Assembly: GCA_013115145.1 (NCBI GenBank)
Contig: JAAPAO010000026.1
Span: 60,694 to 124,693, forward strand
From: Perkinsus chesapeaki
Lineage: Eukaryota > Perkinsozoa > Perkinsida > Perkinsidae
Direction of reading: 5' to 3'
DNA length: 64,000 bases
Below the pieces are notes generated by a model. It worked only from the letters and a program-made list of their open reading frames with translations. It was not told the DNA's origin and ran no database searches. A program made the translations under genes and the position numbers. Positions 1 through 10,010 of the stretch are shown here, one piece after another (position 1 is the first letter of the stretch; the number at the start of each line of letters is the position of its first letter).

Positions 1-1838
1 CGAAGAAGTGGCCTTCCAAGTGCCGGCGAAGATGATAAAAGTATCACATTCCTTTGGAGACATCATCCATCCCCTTACTGGCATATCGATAATCTTCGGC
101 TTTTCCACTATCACCACCTTCGCCGCCTCAGGTTGCTGTGGCTCTGGGCTCTTTAAACACCTCTCCCGCGAGCGGGCCTCCTCCTTCCCATTATTCCCCT
201 CCTCCTTCCCATTATTCCCCTCCTCTTTCCCATTATTCCCCTCCTCTTTCCCATTATTCCCCTCCTCCTTGCCATCATTGCCCTCCAGCACAGTTACTTC
301 ACTTGCCGGTCTAGCTATTTCTGTATTATCGGATTTCGCTGGGCTACTTGCAGCATTAATTCGTTCCATCTCCTACTATCACAGTTAATGATCCCAATAA
401 CCACCCCCTCTCACATCTCACCTTTTCTGCTAGTATCATATCCCTAGCTTCACGATTGTGTTTCTCAACATACGACATAACTGCCTCCAGTGCCTTGTCG
501 AATTCGGATTTCTCACCGATTGGCTTCGGCATCTCCTCAACAGCAACTGGACCCTTCAAAGGGCCCTTCTTCCTTGGCGTATGCTTCTTAGGACTTTTAT
601 CCTCTCTAACATCAGCCCGAGGTGTCTTCTCTTTAGGAGGGGTTAGTGAGGAGAGTGGTATGGTCCAAGATACAGGTGCTGCTGCTGGAGGTGTGGTAGA
701 GATGACCTATCACCACATCCGAAGATCCACCCGAACTCATTCCCCCGGGGAGCGTGATAGGAGCTATGTTCTTAGCGGGAAGATGACCATTAAATATAAG
801 AATGAGGATTCCCTTTGAGCCTAGTACACAACTGCAGGATGCGTGGCTACCTGTGAGCTGGGCAGCGGCGGCGGCGGTGTTGTTGTTGCAGATGGCTTGG
901 TAAAACGAGGAGATGGTCCAACAACGATCTTTTCAGCCTATAATTCACCATCCAACTAACTTTTCTTCATTACCTCCTTTCCCCTTGACAATTCCTGCTC
1001 ACACTCCTCCAACACTTCCTTCGATAGCCTAATGTATCCTGTTCACCCTCTCCCCTATACATATATGTCTACTTTTGATCATCCATAAACTTTTTTTCTG
1101 CCTCCTTATAATGCTTTATCTCCTTATTAAGTGCCAACAGCTGAGCTTCATACTCCTTCATTAACATATCCTTCTCCATCTTGTGCTGTATAGAGTAAAT
1201 ACCACTAAACCATGGCCAGTGTACCCACTTTCGCCTTAGTCAATTTGATCCATTCCTTAACCTTCCCTAATCTCCCTATATAAGTCTCCCGTTGATCCTG
1301 ACCATCCCCTCTTCCCTGCCTCCTACTACTCCACACCTACCTCCCATTTGTTCCTCGACGCTCTGAGCTCTTTCAGCTCCCCGCGTAGCTGCTGATTTCG
1401 ATCATTAACCGACGCCACCTATACGTTACAAAGTCCTTATTATTGATATCAATACTACCATTTCAAACGTAATCTCATTAGCAATGTCTGTTGAGTAACC
1501 CTATTACCTCTGTCTCCAGTTTCTTAACTTTGAACGCTAATGCCACACACCTCCTACATGTCCCATCTTCTTGATTACTAATCATATCTAATAGTACCCT
1601 ACCACCCTACCCATCACAACAGTATTACCCATAGCTTCAGTATGTGGCAAATGAGAGCGTATAGCACTCAAAGCCTTCCTAATCCTTAAAGTCAATATCT
1701 ACCAATGAGCTCGAGAAGATTCATACCAAGCCCACCAACCTCTGGCGAGGATGTCGTATCATTCTCGAGTGTCTCATTCCTGACTGGTGTCTCTGGTACT
1801 ACCTTAACAGATCGAGGAACAGGGGAACGCGAAGTCAT
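1..1838 (-). CDS. Low-complexity, coiled-coil protein (partial, runs off the left edge)
   Basis: I do not recognise this gene. The likely start is the Met of MTSRSPVPRSVKVV at 1838, just after a TTTCATCAG splice-acceptor-like site. Several minus-strand open stretches follow, separated by probable short introns. Around 1080-1170 there is a charged helical stretch (EYEAQLLALNKEIKHYKEAE) typical of a coiled coil. Around 356-559 another helical, charged stretch occurs (FDKALEAVMSYVEKHNREA). Near 180-285 a 7-residue repeat EEGNNGK is found about five times. The left end reads PKIIDMPVRGWMMSP before the window edge. The next gene upstream ends only about 110 bp away. The exon chain is incomplete, so treat this as one probable gene of unknown role. 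Confidence 0.45.
179..284 (-). repeat. 21-bp coding tandem repeat (about 5 units)
   Basis: On the plus strand the unit reads roughly cctccttcccattattcccc. Read on the minus strand it encodes EEGNNGK, repeated in frame about five times with only C/T changes between most units; the last unit has drifted (EGNDGK). Because the period is 7 codons, changes in copy number would keep the reading frame open. Confidence 0.85.
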
Positions 1839-1951
1839 AGAAAAGGCAATGTCCTGATGAAAGATTGAGTTAGCACTAACCAAAGCAGCACTTCAAGGAG
1901 CATACACAACGAGAACAACAGACATATTCATGTCGACTGTGATGGTCATCA

Positions 1952-3402
1952 TTACTTCTTCTTTTTACCACCCTTCTTTCCTTTACTACCCTTCTTCCCT
2001 TTACTTGCCCCTAATGCCTACCAACAGCTATCCTATACCCCCCATTCTGACTACTGCTAGATACTCTACCTGTTCCAATGCTTCTAATGTAGTAGGTGAG
2101 CATCGTTCTGTCACTAATACCTCCTTAACGTGTGATAACCCTATCAAACCCTGTACTATACGTTGAGCACCGAAATCAGTGAAGAAATTGCCACTTAAAT
2201 CGTATCTATTACCGCCACTTTACCCAACCACCACCTTCTACTACTACCGTTCAATAGAGGTGCACGTCTGAAATGTAGCCATTATTTCTGACAGCACTTG
2301 CTCTCTTTCTTCTATTTTATTATCAGCCACATTCACCACCTTGCAACATCAGCTGTAAAATGCACCCCTTCCCCTATACTCCTCTACTTTGAGTTTTTTC
2401 GCTCGGCGTCCGCCTCGAGATAACAACTCCACCAGCCCTTCTGCGAGAAGCCTGTTGCCCCGTAGATTGAGATCTTCAATAATACTATAATACAGACAAA
2501 TAAGACCAAGGCATGCGAGAGTAAGCCTACCAATTAACAAACATTAGTATTAAGGAGAGATACTGGGCACCATCGGGGCCTATGTCGCAGTACTGAAGGC
2601 TAAGGCCTCGTATAGAGCCATTCTGGGATAAACCTGCTGTACACATGCAGGTTAAAGCAGCAGCACTATGAGGCTAGGCACTACCTTCTGCTAGTGCTTC
2701 AACCCCAGCGGAACCGAATTTATTATGATCCAGTCTCAGCAAGGAGATGGACTTGTAACCATTATGGCCGAGACTGCGCCCCAGTATAGAGCACCCAAGA
2801 CCTGACAAGAGCCATTGATAAGACAACTGATGATAGGGGGTTTACTGCTTATGAGGCCGTCTGTTATTTGAAGATCTTCAATAATACATCCACCGAACTG
2901 ATAACAATATAACGGGACGGATTGGTGATGATGCCTACCTTGGGGTCAGCGGGCATATCAAGATAGTTACACACACTCCTCACACCTTCATCACCCATAA
3001 CACACTTCCATAACCTTAACGCTTTAAACTTATTGTAGTTGGACTGCCTCAATGCCTAACCAACCGGGAGCGAACAATGAGCAAGAGAAGGACGAGGATG
3101 CCCAGAGACTACGTACCTCGCAGGTGATCCTAAATGACATTATATCCTGAGGACCGTGGAAATTCCAAGCCGGCAACTCTTCCCTGAAAATCGGCTCAAC
3201 CGGTCTAATCCGCCAGACCAGTCGGTTACTACCCTTCCTCTAGTATTGTGCTGATGATTGCCTCTAATTGAGGGAACCTAGGTAGTTCAAAGTCCTTCTG
3301 TAATTTCCGAAGCTTCTTCATAAACTCTTCAAATAGATCCACCTCATCCTCCCCCGCAGCTGCTGCTGCTTTCTTAGGTGCTGCCTTCTTCTTAGGGCCC
3401 AT
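1952..3402 (-). CDS. Leucine-rich-repeat protein (RNase-inhibitor-like), Lys-rich ends
   Basis: A multi-exon gene. The start chosen is the Met of MGPKKKAAPKKAAAAAGEDE at 3402; an upstream in-frame Met at 3432 is possible. At least eight exons can be chained with GT-AG sites. The first ends near 3237 and continues as EELPAWNFHGPQDIMSF after an intron of about 49 nt ending TTTTCAG. Later exons carry repeats such as KALRLWKCVMGDEGVRSV, SISLLRLDHNKFGSAGVEAL, IRGLSLQYCDIGPDGAQYL, IIEDLNLRGNRLLAEGLVEL and YDLSGNFFTDFGAQRIVQGL, which fit the LxLxxNxIgxeGaxxLa pattern of RNase-inhibitor-type LRRs. The last exon is ASKGKKGSKGKKGGKKKK and a stop at 1952-1954. Such proteins are usually protein-binding scaffolds, often ciliary in protists; the specific role is unknown. 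Confidence 0.75.
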
Positions 3403-3791
3403 TAAGTACTTACTATAAGCCAATAATACCATGATTAACAGCTCAACATGGTAAGGGTATTAGGAAACGAACTATACTAGTGACAGGCAGATAGTAGGAA
3501 TACAGGCAGGCGGGCAGCAGGGAGGGTCTTTGACAATTGAGTAATATAGGAGCAGCTTTGTAGTACTAGCCCAGGTTACAGCAACAACAACATAAACCAT
3601 AGATGAGGGATAATGGTTACAGCAACAGCGGCAGGAAACAACACTTAACCAGAAACATCAACACTTCTAATACTAGGACAGTCGTTATACGGTATTCCCT
3701 CCCCTTCACCATCCTCATCATCAACTAAGACACCACCACCTACTACGCAATGGTATGTTGTAGAAGTAATAACTATTATGATAAATTAACT

Positions 3792-4885
3792 CTAAGAACT
3801 AGTAGAGGGCTCTGGTTGGAATGAGTACATAGAAGCGGTGCTCTAAACAACAAATGGACAACAAGACAATATAAAACAACCTCTTACCGCATCTAGATTA
3901 GCCTCTGATGAGAATGAACTGGGAGAAGAGCCTCCTTCACTCTGCTGCTGCTCCTGTCCAGCTACTTCCTCATGTTTCCGCCCCCATAAACCACCTAACC
4001 CAGATAACACTGAACCATCCTTTGCTGCGGCCTCGGCAGTCTTCTTTGCCTAATAACAGATAAGCAAAACCAGTGTAATGTAATAATACCGCATTATGCT
4101 TGTCCTGATACTCCTTTACTAGCTTCTCCTGCTGCATTTGCATTAAAGCCTGTTCCCTAACAACAACAACAACCCCATCCCCCCTTCGGTAGCCCCCCTC
4201 CTCGGCCTCCCTTACCTTGGTGTTTGTGATGAGCTCTTCATCAACAATGCTGATACCCCTTCTATAATAGCTAATAGTATGCCACCAACTACAGCATTTT
4301 TACTAGCTGTTTTCCATCCGCCTCTAGCGGCCAGTACACCTATCATAAAGGCATCTATTACCACCAACAACGCACACTGGATCCCCCCATCCACATTCCC
4401 TTTGCTCCCCCTCCCTCACACCCCCCTCTACTCACCACCAGTCAAGAATCCGGAAGCAATAGCATTCCAGTGATCATCCCTCTGACGGATATACCTGATA
4501 GCTCTTGTCGATACTACTATAGATAATGTCCTACTGTAAACTGCAATCAAACGCCGAAAAGGTACCGCCCCATACAGCAAAACTGGTGCCAAGTATCGGT
4601 GCCCGCGTCTTTGCCGAATACAACGCTCCTAGGGAATAATACAATTAATCCAGGATGATGATGATGCAATACCGTGTAGACGCTCGCCTCGGGGTGAGTT
4701 CCGAGCTCCCTTCACGAAATGCCAAAGGAAGCCACCGACACATCCCATTCCGAATGCACCACCTGAAGGGGGATGTGGACAGGTCTGAGGCGAGGAGGAG
4801 GAGTAGTACCAAGATCCTCTACTATCCTATCTGGACAGGGCTCTCTTGCTGCATCACGATCGGAATCACGGACCTCACGCGTCAT
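3792..4885 (-). CDS. TIM17: Mitochondrial import inner membrane translocase subunit Tim17
   Basis: Part of the TIM23 complex that moves presequence proteins across the inner membrane. The start is the Met of [16 protein letters not shown] at 4885. The Tim17 signature [13 protein letters not shown] is in exon 1. After a 47-nt intron comes [20 protein letters not shown], then [39 protein letters not shown] and [20 protein letters not shown] followed by [14 protein letters not shown]. These match the four membrane segments and the GxxxG-rich helices of Tim17 in order. About seven exons join in frame with short introns. After the last helix there is an extra hydrophilic tail of about 90 residues ([19 protein letters not shown], then Gln/Ser-rich, ending EPSTSS), longer than in yeast or human Tim17. 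The stop is at 3792-3794. Confidence 0.93.
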
Positions 4886-5023
4886 AGGTAAAAGAAAAGG
4901 AGGAGGAGGGCAACAACAGCAACGTTGAAGAAAAACTAAAAGATGCATCAAAGGTGATAGAACTCAAGAAATGAAATATAACAAGGAATACAGGAACATG
5001 ATGGCTACATGGTAAAAGTAGTA

Positions 5024-6248
5024 TTAAACTTCAAATTCACCAACGGGAATGTCATCACCACCAGGTTGGATTATACGCTCAACACTGGGCAGTCTGGGGA
5101 TTTCACGAACCTAAAACAACAGTGCTCTAGTAGCTCGATAGTATATCCTATTTAGTACCCTATCCTCCTCTTGGTTATCATCATCCCCCAAATTAACAAA
5201 GGAATTGCTCTTACCTTTTAGTAAAGGAACATCCTCGGTGTACTCAGCCTCAGACGTATCGCCTACTAAACGATGGCAGATATAAACCCCATGTACTACC
5301 TGATCCTGCATCATCATCATCATCCTTTCCTGTGGTAAACTGGTTAGCAAGTATCCACAAGGACATAGCAGCACAGAAGGTAGCTGTCAGCCCTCCGAAA
5401 AATGCTTTTAACCATATCTACATGACGAGCGTGATACTTGAATGAAGCGAGTTCGTTACCAATGTTAGTCTATGCCATATTTTGCCAGTAGCTTTGGACT
5501 CCGCAACACCTAGTACTATTGCTATTGGAAGAGCCATGAACTAAAAGAGCCTTCCTACTGCCAGGGTGTTTAGCGGCTTACCAGTGCGAATCCTATACCG
5601 ACAATAAAGCCCCCTCTAACCTGATGCAACAAGGCTTGCCCTAAGCAAAGTCAATGCTAAAGGGAAATCCTAGGGTAATACCACGGCCGACTGGGTCACG
5701 GGGATCGGAGACGAACAAGGGACGATGAGTGAACCACCATGGCATGGAAATAGGGTACTTAGGAAGGGATGATGGCTTTATCCTTAATGGTGATCTGAGA
5801 GGGTATACTAGAGACAAGATTAGACGGAAATATGGTACCCAATAACAAGATCACGCATTGCCAAGGATGGTGATAGTATCCAAGTAACAATACATGTTAC
5901 TATAGCAGTAACCACAAGGTCCCCACCAAGGGTATCAGGGAATGACCATACCTCTGAAATGGGAATGCTTTCTCTATTAACGTGTCCCCTACTAGTAGCA
6001 GCAGCCTTCTGTTCAGTGTACATAGCTGATGCTATTAATGCATTGACAGTACCAGATATGGCAGTAGTAATAACAAGTGTTATAAGCTGAAGGATATAAT
6101 AGGTCGATAATCAATATACCCCTTCGTACAACATATAATCTCCACGGTAGGGTTATACCGCTCTTTCCCTGTTCCGTTGTTGCCTCCATTAATACAATAA
6201 CACTACAGGAATAACCATCTTACCACCGCCGACCGCTACTATTAACAT
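5024..6248 (-). CDS. Multi-pass membrane protein, unknown function
   Basis: I do not recognise the family. Exons with good splice sites give hydrophobic segments LITLVITTAISGTVNALIAS, LVVTAIVTCIVTWILS, VRGGFIVGIGFAL followed by FMALPIAIVLGVAESKATG, and IWLKAFFGGLTATFCAAMSL. Between them lies a conserved-looking loop with PWWFTHRPLFVSDPRDPVG. The C-terminus reads REIPRLPSVERIIQPGGDD and ends GEFEV, with the stop at 5024-5026. Five or so membrane spans are likely. The start is uncertain: an ATG at 6248 opens a short hydrophobic exon. It lies about 140 bp upstream of Tim17 on the same strand. Confidence is high that a membrane protein gene is here and low for any function. Confidence 0.6.
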
Positions 6249-6703
6249 ATCAGTTGGACCGCACACTCATCACAGCACTCAAATGACCTGATAACCTAAA
6301 GCTTCCAAATTGCTAAGAGACACTACAGATCTTCCTACAGGCCACGATAGTCACTTTATACCTGAGCTGACCAAAACATACCATACACTGTATTGATAAA
6401 CACCCAACCGCTCCTCGACGGCCGAGGCTCAATAGTAATCTTGAAGTCTTGAGGTCTTGTATTTCCTTAACGCCACTGAGCCGGTATCGAAAATGAAGTC
6501 TCCAAATGTTCTCGTCTCCTAAACATGTTTTAGGATTGTCTCAAGGGGTTATTATGGTGCACAATAGTCTTTCTCGGTGACCATTCGCCGATGCACTGAA
6601 AACCACTCCGTTAAAGTTCGTTTGGATTCCCGAGTTTTATTGTGAACTGCCGATTTGGTGATGGCTCTCACTGCCGGTAGCTTTTCTTCCTTGACAGTTG
6701 TAA
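6249..6703. promoter_or_regulatory. Divergent intergenic region upstream of the enolase array
   Basis: About 450 bp between the minus-strand membrane-protein gene and the first plus-strand enolase. I see no coding exon. Just before the enolase ATG a pyrimidine tract and AG (cttttcttccttgacag, near 6679-6695) looks like an acceptor for a 5' UTR intron or trans-splicing. No sequence matching a dinoflagellate-type spliced leader is present. Confidence 0.35.
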
Positions 6704-8041
6704 ATGGCATCCAAGATCGTCTCTGTCCGTGCTCGGGAGATTATCGACTCACGTGGTAACCCTACTGTTGAAGTCGACCTCATCACCGATAAGGGTATGT
6801 TCCGCGCTGCCGTTCCCTCTGGTGCTTCCACTGGTGTCTATGAGGCTCTTGAACTCCGTGATGGCGACAAGTCTAGGTATCTCGGTAAGGGTGTACAAAA
6901 GGCCATCAGCAACGTTAACGATATCATCGCCCCCGCTCTTATTGGTAAGGACGTCACCGACCAGGCCGGTATCGATAAGTTGATGGTTGAGCAATTGGAT
7001 GGTACCCAGAACGAGTGGGGCTGGTGCAAGGCCAAACTCGGTGCCAACGCCATCCTTGCCGTCTCCATGGCTGTCTGCCGTGCTGGTGCCGCTGCTAAGA
7101 ATGTCCCTCTGTATAAGCACATCGCCGAGATCGGAGGGAAGCGCTCTGATCAGTTCACGATGCCAGTACCTTCATTTAACGTCATCAATGGAGGCTCTCA
7201 CGCAGGCAACCGCCTTGCTTGCCAAGAATTCATGATCCTTCCTGTCGGTGCTACATCTTTTAAACAAGCTATGCAAATTGGTGCCGAGGTTTACCACAGC
7301 CTTAAGAAGGTCATCAAAGCAAAGTACGGTCAGGACGCTACCAACGTCGGTGATGAAGGTGGATTTGCTGTGCCTGTCCAAGACAATAATGAGGCTTTGG
7401 ATGTTCTTATGGCTGCTATTAGAGATGCTGGCCATGAGGACACAGTTAAGCTAGGGACCGATGTGGCTGCTTCTGAGTTCTATGTGGCTGATAATGGCAA
7501 GTACGACCTCGACTTCAAGAATCCTAACAAAGATGCTTCACAGCACAAGACAGCTGATGAAATGATTGAATACTATAAGAATTGGTTCAGCTCATATCCC
7601 TTCGTATCCATTGAAGATCCCTTCGATCAAGATGATTGGTCCGCTTATACCAAATTCGAAGCCGAGTGTGGCAGTAACGTTCAAATTGTTGGTGATGATC
7701 TGCTTGTCACCAATCCAAAGCGTGTCAAGAAGGCGATTGACGAGAAGGCCTGTAACGCTCTCCTATTGAAAGTGAATCAAATTGGTTCAGTCACCGAGGC
7801 CATTGAGGCCAGCAATATGGCTGCTGCTCAAGGCTGGGGTGTTATGGTATCTCATCGTTCAGGTGAGACTGAGGACACTTTCATCGCTGATCTGGTGGTT
7901 GGACTTGGAACTGGCGAGATCAAGACCGGTGCCCCTTGCCGTTCTGAGAGGCTTGCCAAATACAACCAGCTTATGCGTATCGAGGAGGAGCTCGGGGCAG
8001 CTGCTGTCTATGCTGGAAAGAACTTCCGCAATGCTCAGTAA
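6704..8041 (+). CDS. ENO: Enolase (copy 1)
   Basis: Converts 2-phosphoglycerate to phosphoenolpyruvate in glycolysis, normally in the cytosol. A single open frame of 445 residues starts at [20 protein letters not shown] and ends KNFRNAQ. Family landmarks are all present: [10 protein letters not shown], the EWGWC insertion in the loop after LDGTQN typical of alveolate and plant enolases, [55 protein letters not shown], the catalytic Lys in [10 protein letters not shown], and [11 protein letters not shown]. It appears catalytically complete. It is intronless, unlike most neighbours, and is the most diverged member of a three-gene tandem array. Codon choice is strongly biased, as expected of a highly expressed gene. 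Confidence 0.98.
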   Translation: MASKIVSVRAREIIDSRGNPTVEVDLITDKGMFRAAVPSGASTGVYEALELRDGDKSRYLGKGVQKAISNVNDIIAPALIGKDVTDQAGIDKLMVEQLDGTQNEWGWCKAKLGANAILAVSMAVCRAGAAAKNVPLYKHIAEIGGKRSDQFTMPVPSFNVINGGSHAGNRLACQEFMILPVGATSFKQAMQIGAEVYHSLKKVIKAKYGQDATNVGDEGGFAVPVQDNNEALDVLMAAIRDAGHEDTVKLGTDVAASEFYVADNGKYDLDFKNPNKDASQHKTADEMIEYYKNWFSSYPFVSIEDPFDQDDWSAYTKFEAECGSNVQIVGDDLLVTNPKRVKKAIDEKACNALLLKVNQIGSVTEAIEASNMAAAQGWGVMVSHRSGETEDTFIADLVVGLGTGEIKTGAPCRSERLAKYNQLMRIEEELGAAAVYAGKNFRNAQ

Positions 8042-8221
8042 AACATTTGTGATAACTACCATGTTTTTATAACTCATGATTCATCATATACCGAAGTGTG
8101 TAGTGCCTATTTAGTAAGCGTTCGAGTTGTTAGTACCGTCAATGAAGTACAAGAAAGATAATCAAAAACGTCGAGAAAGTAGTCCTGTGGAGTGAAGCTC
8201 ACTGTATTGTTCTTGCTGGCG

Positions 8222-8330
8222 GCTTGACATGGTGATTCTGCTGTTTCAAAGGGGACAGCCAATTGTGTACACAACCCACCAATCGCGTACGAATCTTGCG
8301 TAGTAGGCTGTCCCTTTTAGTGTGTCAAGC
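8222..8330. repeat. Imperfect inverted repeat between enolase 1 and 2
   Basis: The left arm starts GCTTGACA (8222-8229) and contains AAAGGGGACAGCC (8248-8260). The right arm contains GGCTGTCCCTTTT (8306-8318) and ends TGTCAAGC (8323-8330). The arms pair in two blocks, with extra bases on the left. A further TGTGTCAAGC copy lies at 8342-8351. It could form a hairpin in RNA or DNA or be a remnant of a small inverted-repeat element. Confidence 0.6.
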
Positions 8331-8400
8331 TATGTCTAAGCTGTGTCAAGCCAATCGATCAGCTGCTTCAAAGTTCACAACGAACTTAGAGTTCATTCAA

Positions 8401-8419
8401 ACTTGTTATTCTTTACAAC
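8401..8419 (+). promoter_or_regulatory. Conserved 5' leader element of enolase 2
   Basis: The 19 bases acttgttattctttacaac directly abut the ATG. A 16-of-19 match (gcttgttgttctctacaac) lies at 9951-9969, 41 bp before the ATG of enolase 3. Outside this element the two upstream regions look unrelated, so it may mark a promoter or 5' UTR signal. Confidence 0.4.
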
Positions 8420-9761
8420 ATGTCTACCATTACTGCCATCAAGGCCCGCGAGATCCTCGATTCTCGTGGCAACCCCACCGTAGAGGTGGACCTTTTCACT
8501 GACAAGGGCATGTTCCGCGCTGCCTGCCCTTCCGGTGCCTCCACTGGTGAGTTCGAGGCCGTCGAGCTCCGTGATGGTGACAAGACCCGTTTCCAGGGTA
8601 AGGGTGTCCTCAAGGCCGTTGAGAACGTCGAGAAGATCATCGCCCCCGCTCTTATTGGCAAGGACGTCACCGACCAGGCCGGTATTGATAAGTTGATGGT
8701 TGAGGAGTTGGATGGTACCCAGAACGAGTGGGGCTGGTGCAAGGCCAAGCTCGGTGCTAACGCCATCCTTTCCGTCTCCATGGCTGTCTGCCGTGCCGGT
8801 GCCGCTGCCTCTGGTATGCCTCTCTACAAGTACATCGCCAAGCTCGCTGGCAAGGACACTGAGAAGTTCACCATGCCCTGCCCCTGCTTCAACGTCATCA
8901 ACGGTGGTAAGCATGCCGGTAACCGTCTCGCTTGCCAGGAGTTCATGCTCGTCCCCTGCGGTGCTTCCTCCATCCACGAGGCCATCAGGATCGCCTCTGA
9001 GGTCTATCATGAGCTCAAGTCCGTGATCAAGGCCAAGTACGGTCAGGACGCCACTAACGTCGGTGATGAGGGTGGATTCGCCCCCAACATCCAGGATATG
9101 GATGAGGCCCTTTCCGTTCTCGAGGAGGCCATCAAGAAGTCCGGTCATGAGGATACCTGCCGTATTGGTTGCGATTTCGCCGCCTCTGAGCTCTATGACG
9201 CCAAGACTGGCAAGTACGATCTTGACTTCAAGAACCCCGAGCCCCATGCCGAGGCCGAGAAGACCGGTGATGAGATGATCGCCTACATGGAGGGTCTCAT
9301 CAACAAGTACCCCTTCGTCTTCATTGAGGATCCCTTCGATGAGAACGACTGGGCCACCTTCGCCAAGTTCACTGCCAAGGACGGTAAGGAGATCCAGATC
9401 GTTGGTGATGATCTTCTCGTGACCAACCCCAAGCGTATACAGAAGGGTATCGATGAGAAGGCTTGCAACGCTCTCCTTCTTGTCCATCCAGGCCAACAAC
9501 GAAGCCGTCAACGCCGGCTGGACCGTCATGGTTTCCCATCGTTCCGGTGAGACTGAGGATACCTTCATCGCTGATATCGTTGTCGGTCTCGGCACTGGCC
9601 AGATCAAGACTGGTGCTCCTTGCCGTACCGAGCGTCTTTGCAAGTACAACCAGCTCATGCGCATTGAGGAGGAGCTCGGCGATAAGGCCACTTATGCCGC
9701 CGGCAAGAACTTCCCTCGCTGCCAGAAGGGTTGCTGCGGTGCCTGCAAGTGCTCTCAGTAA
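8420..9761 (+). pseudogene. ENO: Enolase (copy 2), frameshifted by a 29-bp deletion
   Basis: The frame is intact from [19 protein letters not shown] to NALLL, with the same enolase landmarks as copies 1 and 3, including [18 protein letters not shown] and [12 protein letters not shown]. Compared with copy 3, 29 bases are missing between 9481 and 9482. This removes [10 protein letters not shown], which holds the catalytic base Lys (Lys345 in yeast numbering), and shifts the frame, which then stops at about 9550. The rest ([24 protein letters not shown], through NFPRC) continues in another frame to 9761. The 3' end differs from the other copies: after NFPRC it adds [12 protein letters not shown], a Cys-rich tail. 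The reading frame is otherwise well kept, so the break is recent, or is an assembly or sequencing error. Confidence 0.85.
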
Positions 9762-9900
9762 GCGCTAGATAGTATTTTTTTCGGGTGATATTCTTTCGGT
9801 TTATTACATTAGAGTATTCTTACCAAGGTTTAGGCCCTAATACAATTATCTTATGCGTTTATTTGTCAATTTGGGAGTGGGAAGGGTTAATTGGGCGAGG

Positions 9901-9930
9901 TGCGCATGCGTGCCCTCTTGCGCATGCGTG
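9901..9930 (+). promoter_or_regulatory. Direct repeat of TGCGCATGCGTG upstream of enolase 3
   Basis: TGCGCATGCGTG occurs at 9901-9912 and again at 9919-9930, an 18-bp spacing, 80-110 bp before the enolase 3 ATG. The core GCGCATGCG is close to the palindrome bound by NRF1-type factors in animals. The same 12-mer, in the same orientation relative to the gene, lies upstream of the P450 gene at 21921-21932. A role as promoter element is an inference. Confidence 0.5.
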
Positions 9931-9950
9931 CTGGTTGTTGCCTTAGCTAA

Positions 9951-9969
9951 GCTTGTTGTTCTCTACAAC
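9951..9969 (+). promoter_or_regulatory. Conserved 5' leader element of enolase 3
   Basis: Partner of the element at 8401-8419: gcttgttgttctctacaac, 16 of 19 bases shared, in a region otherwise not alignable by eye. Confidence 0.4.
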
Positions 9970-10010
9970 TCGTTTGCTTCTGTGCAACGTTTTCGTCGCT
10001 ACTCTGAAAC

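Noticed and set aside
8-388. Plus-strand frame with repeated SSFPLFP
   Set aside because: It is the antisense reading of the EEGNNGK repeat. The minus-strand frame joins other coding stretches and is more protein-like.
3203-3230. 28-nt intron in the LRR gene ending GGATTAG
   Set aside because: It keeps the frame, but a 49-nt intron from the same donor to TTTTCAG also keeps it and has a better acceptor.
8393-9691. 432-residue open frame antisense to enolase 2
   Set aside because: It mirrors the enolase codons on the opposite strand, and a similar one lies opposite enolase 3 (10152-11159). Strong codon bias leaves the antisense frame open; the product is low-complexity and has no family features.
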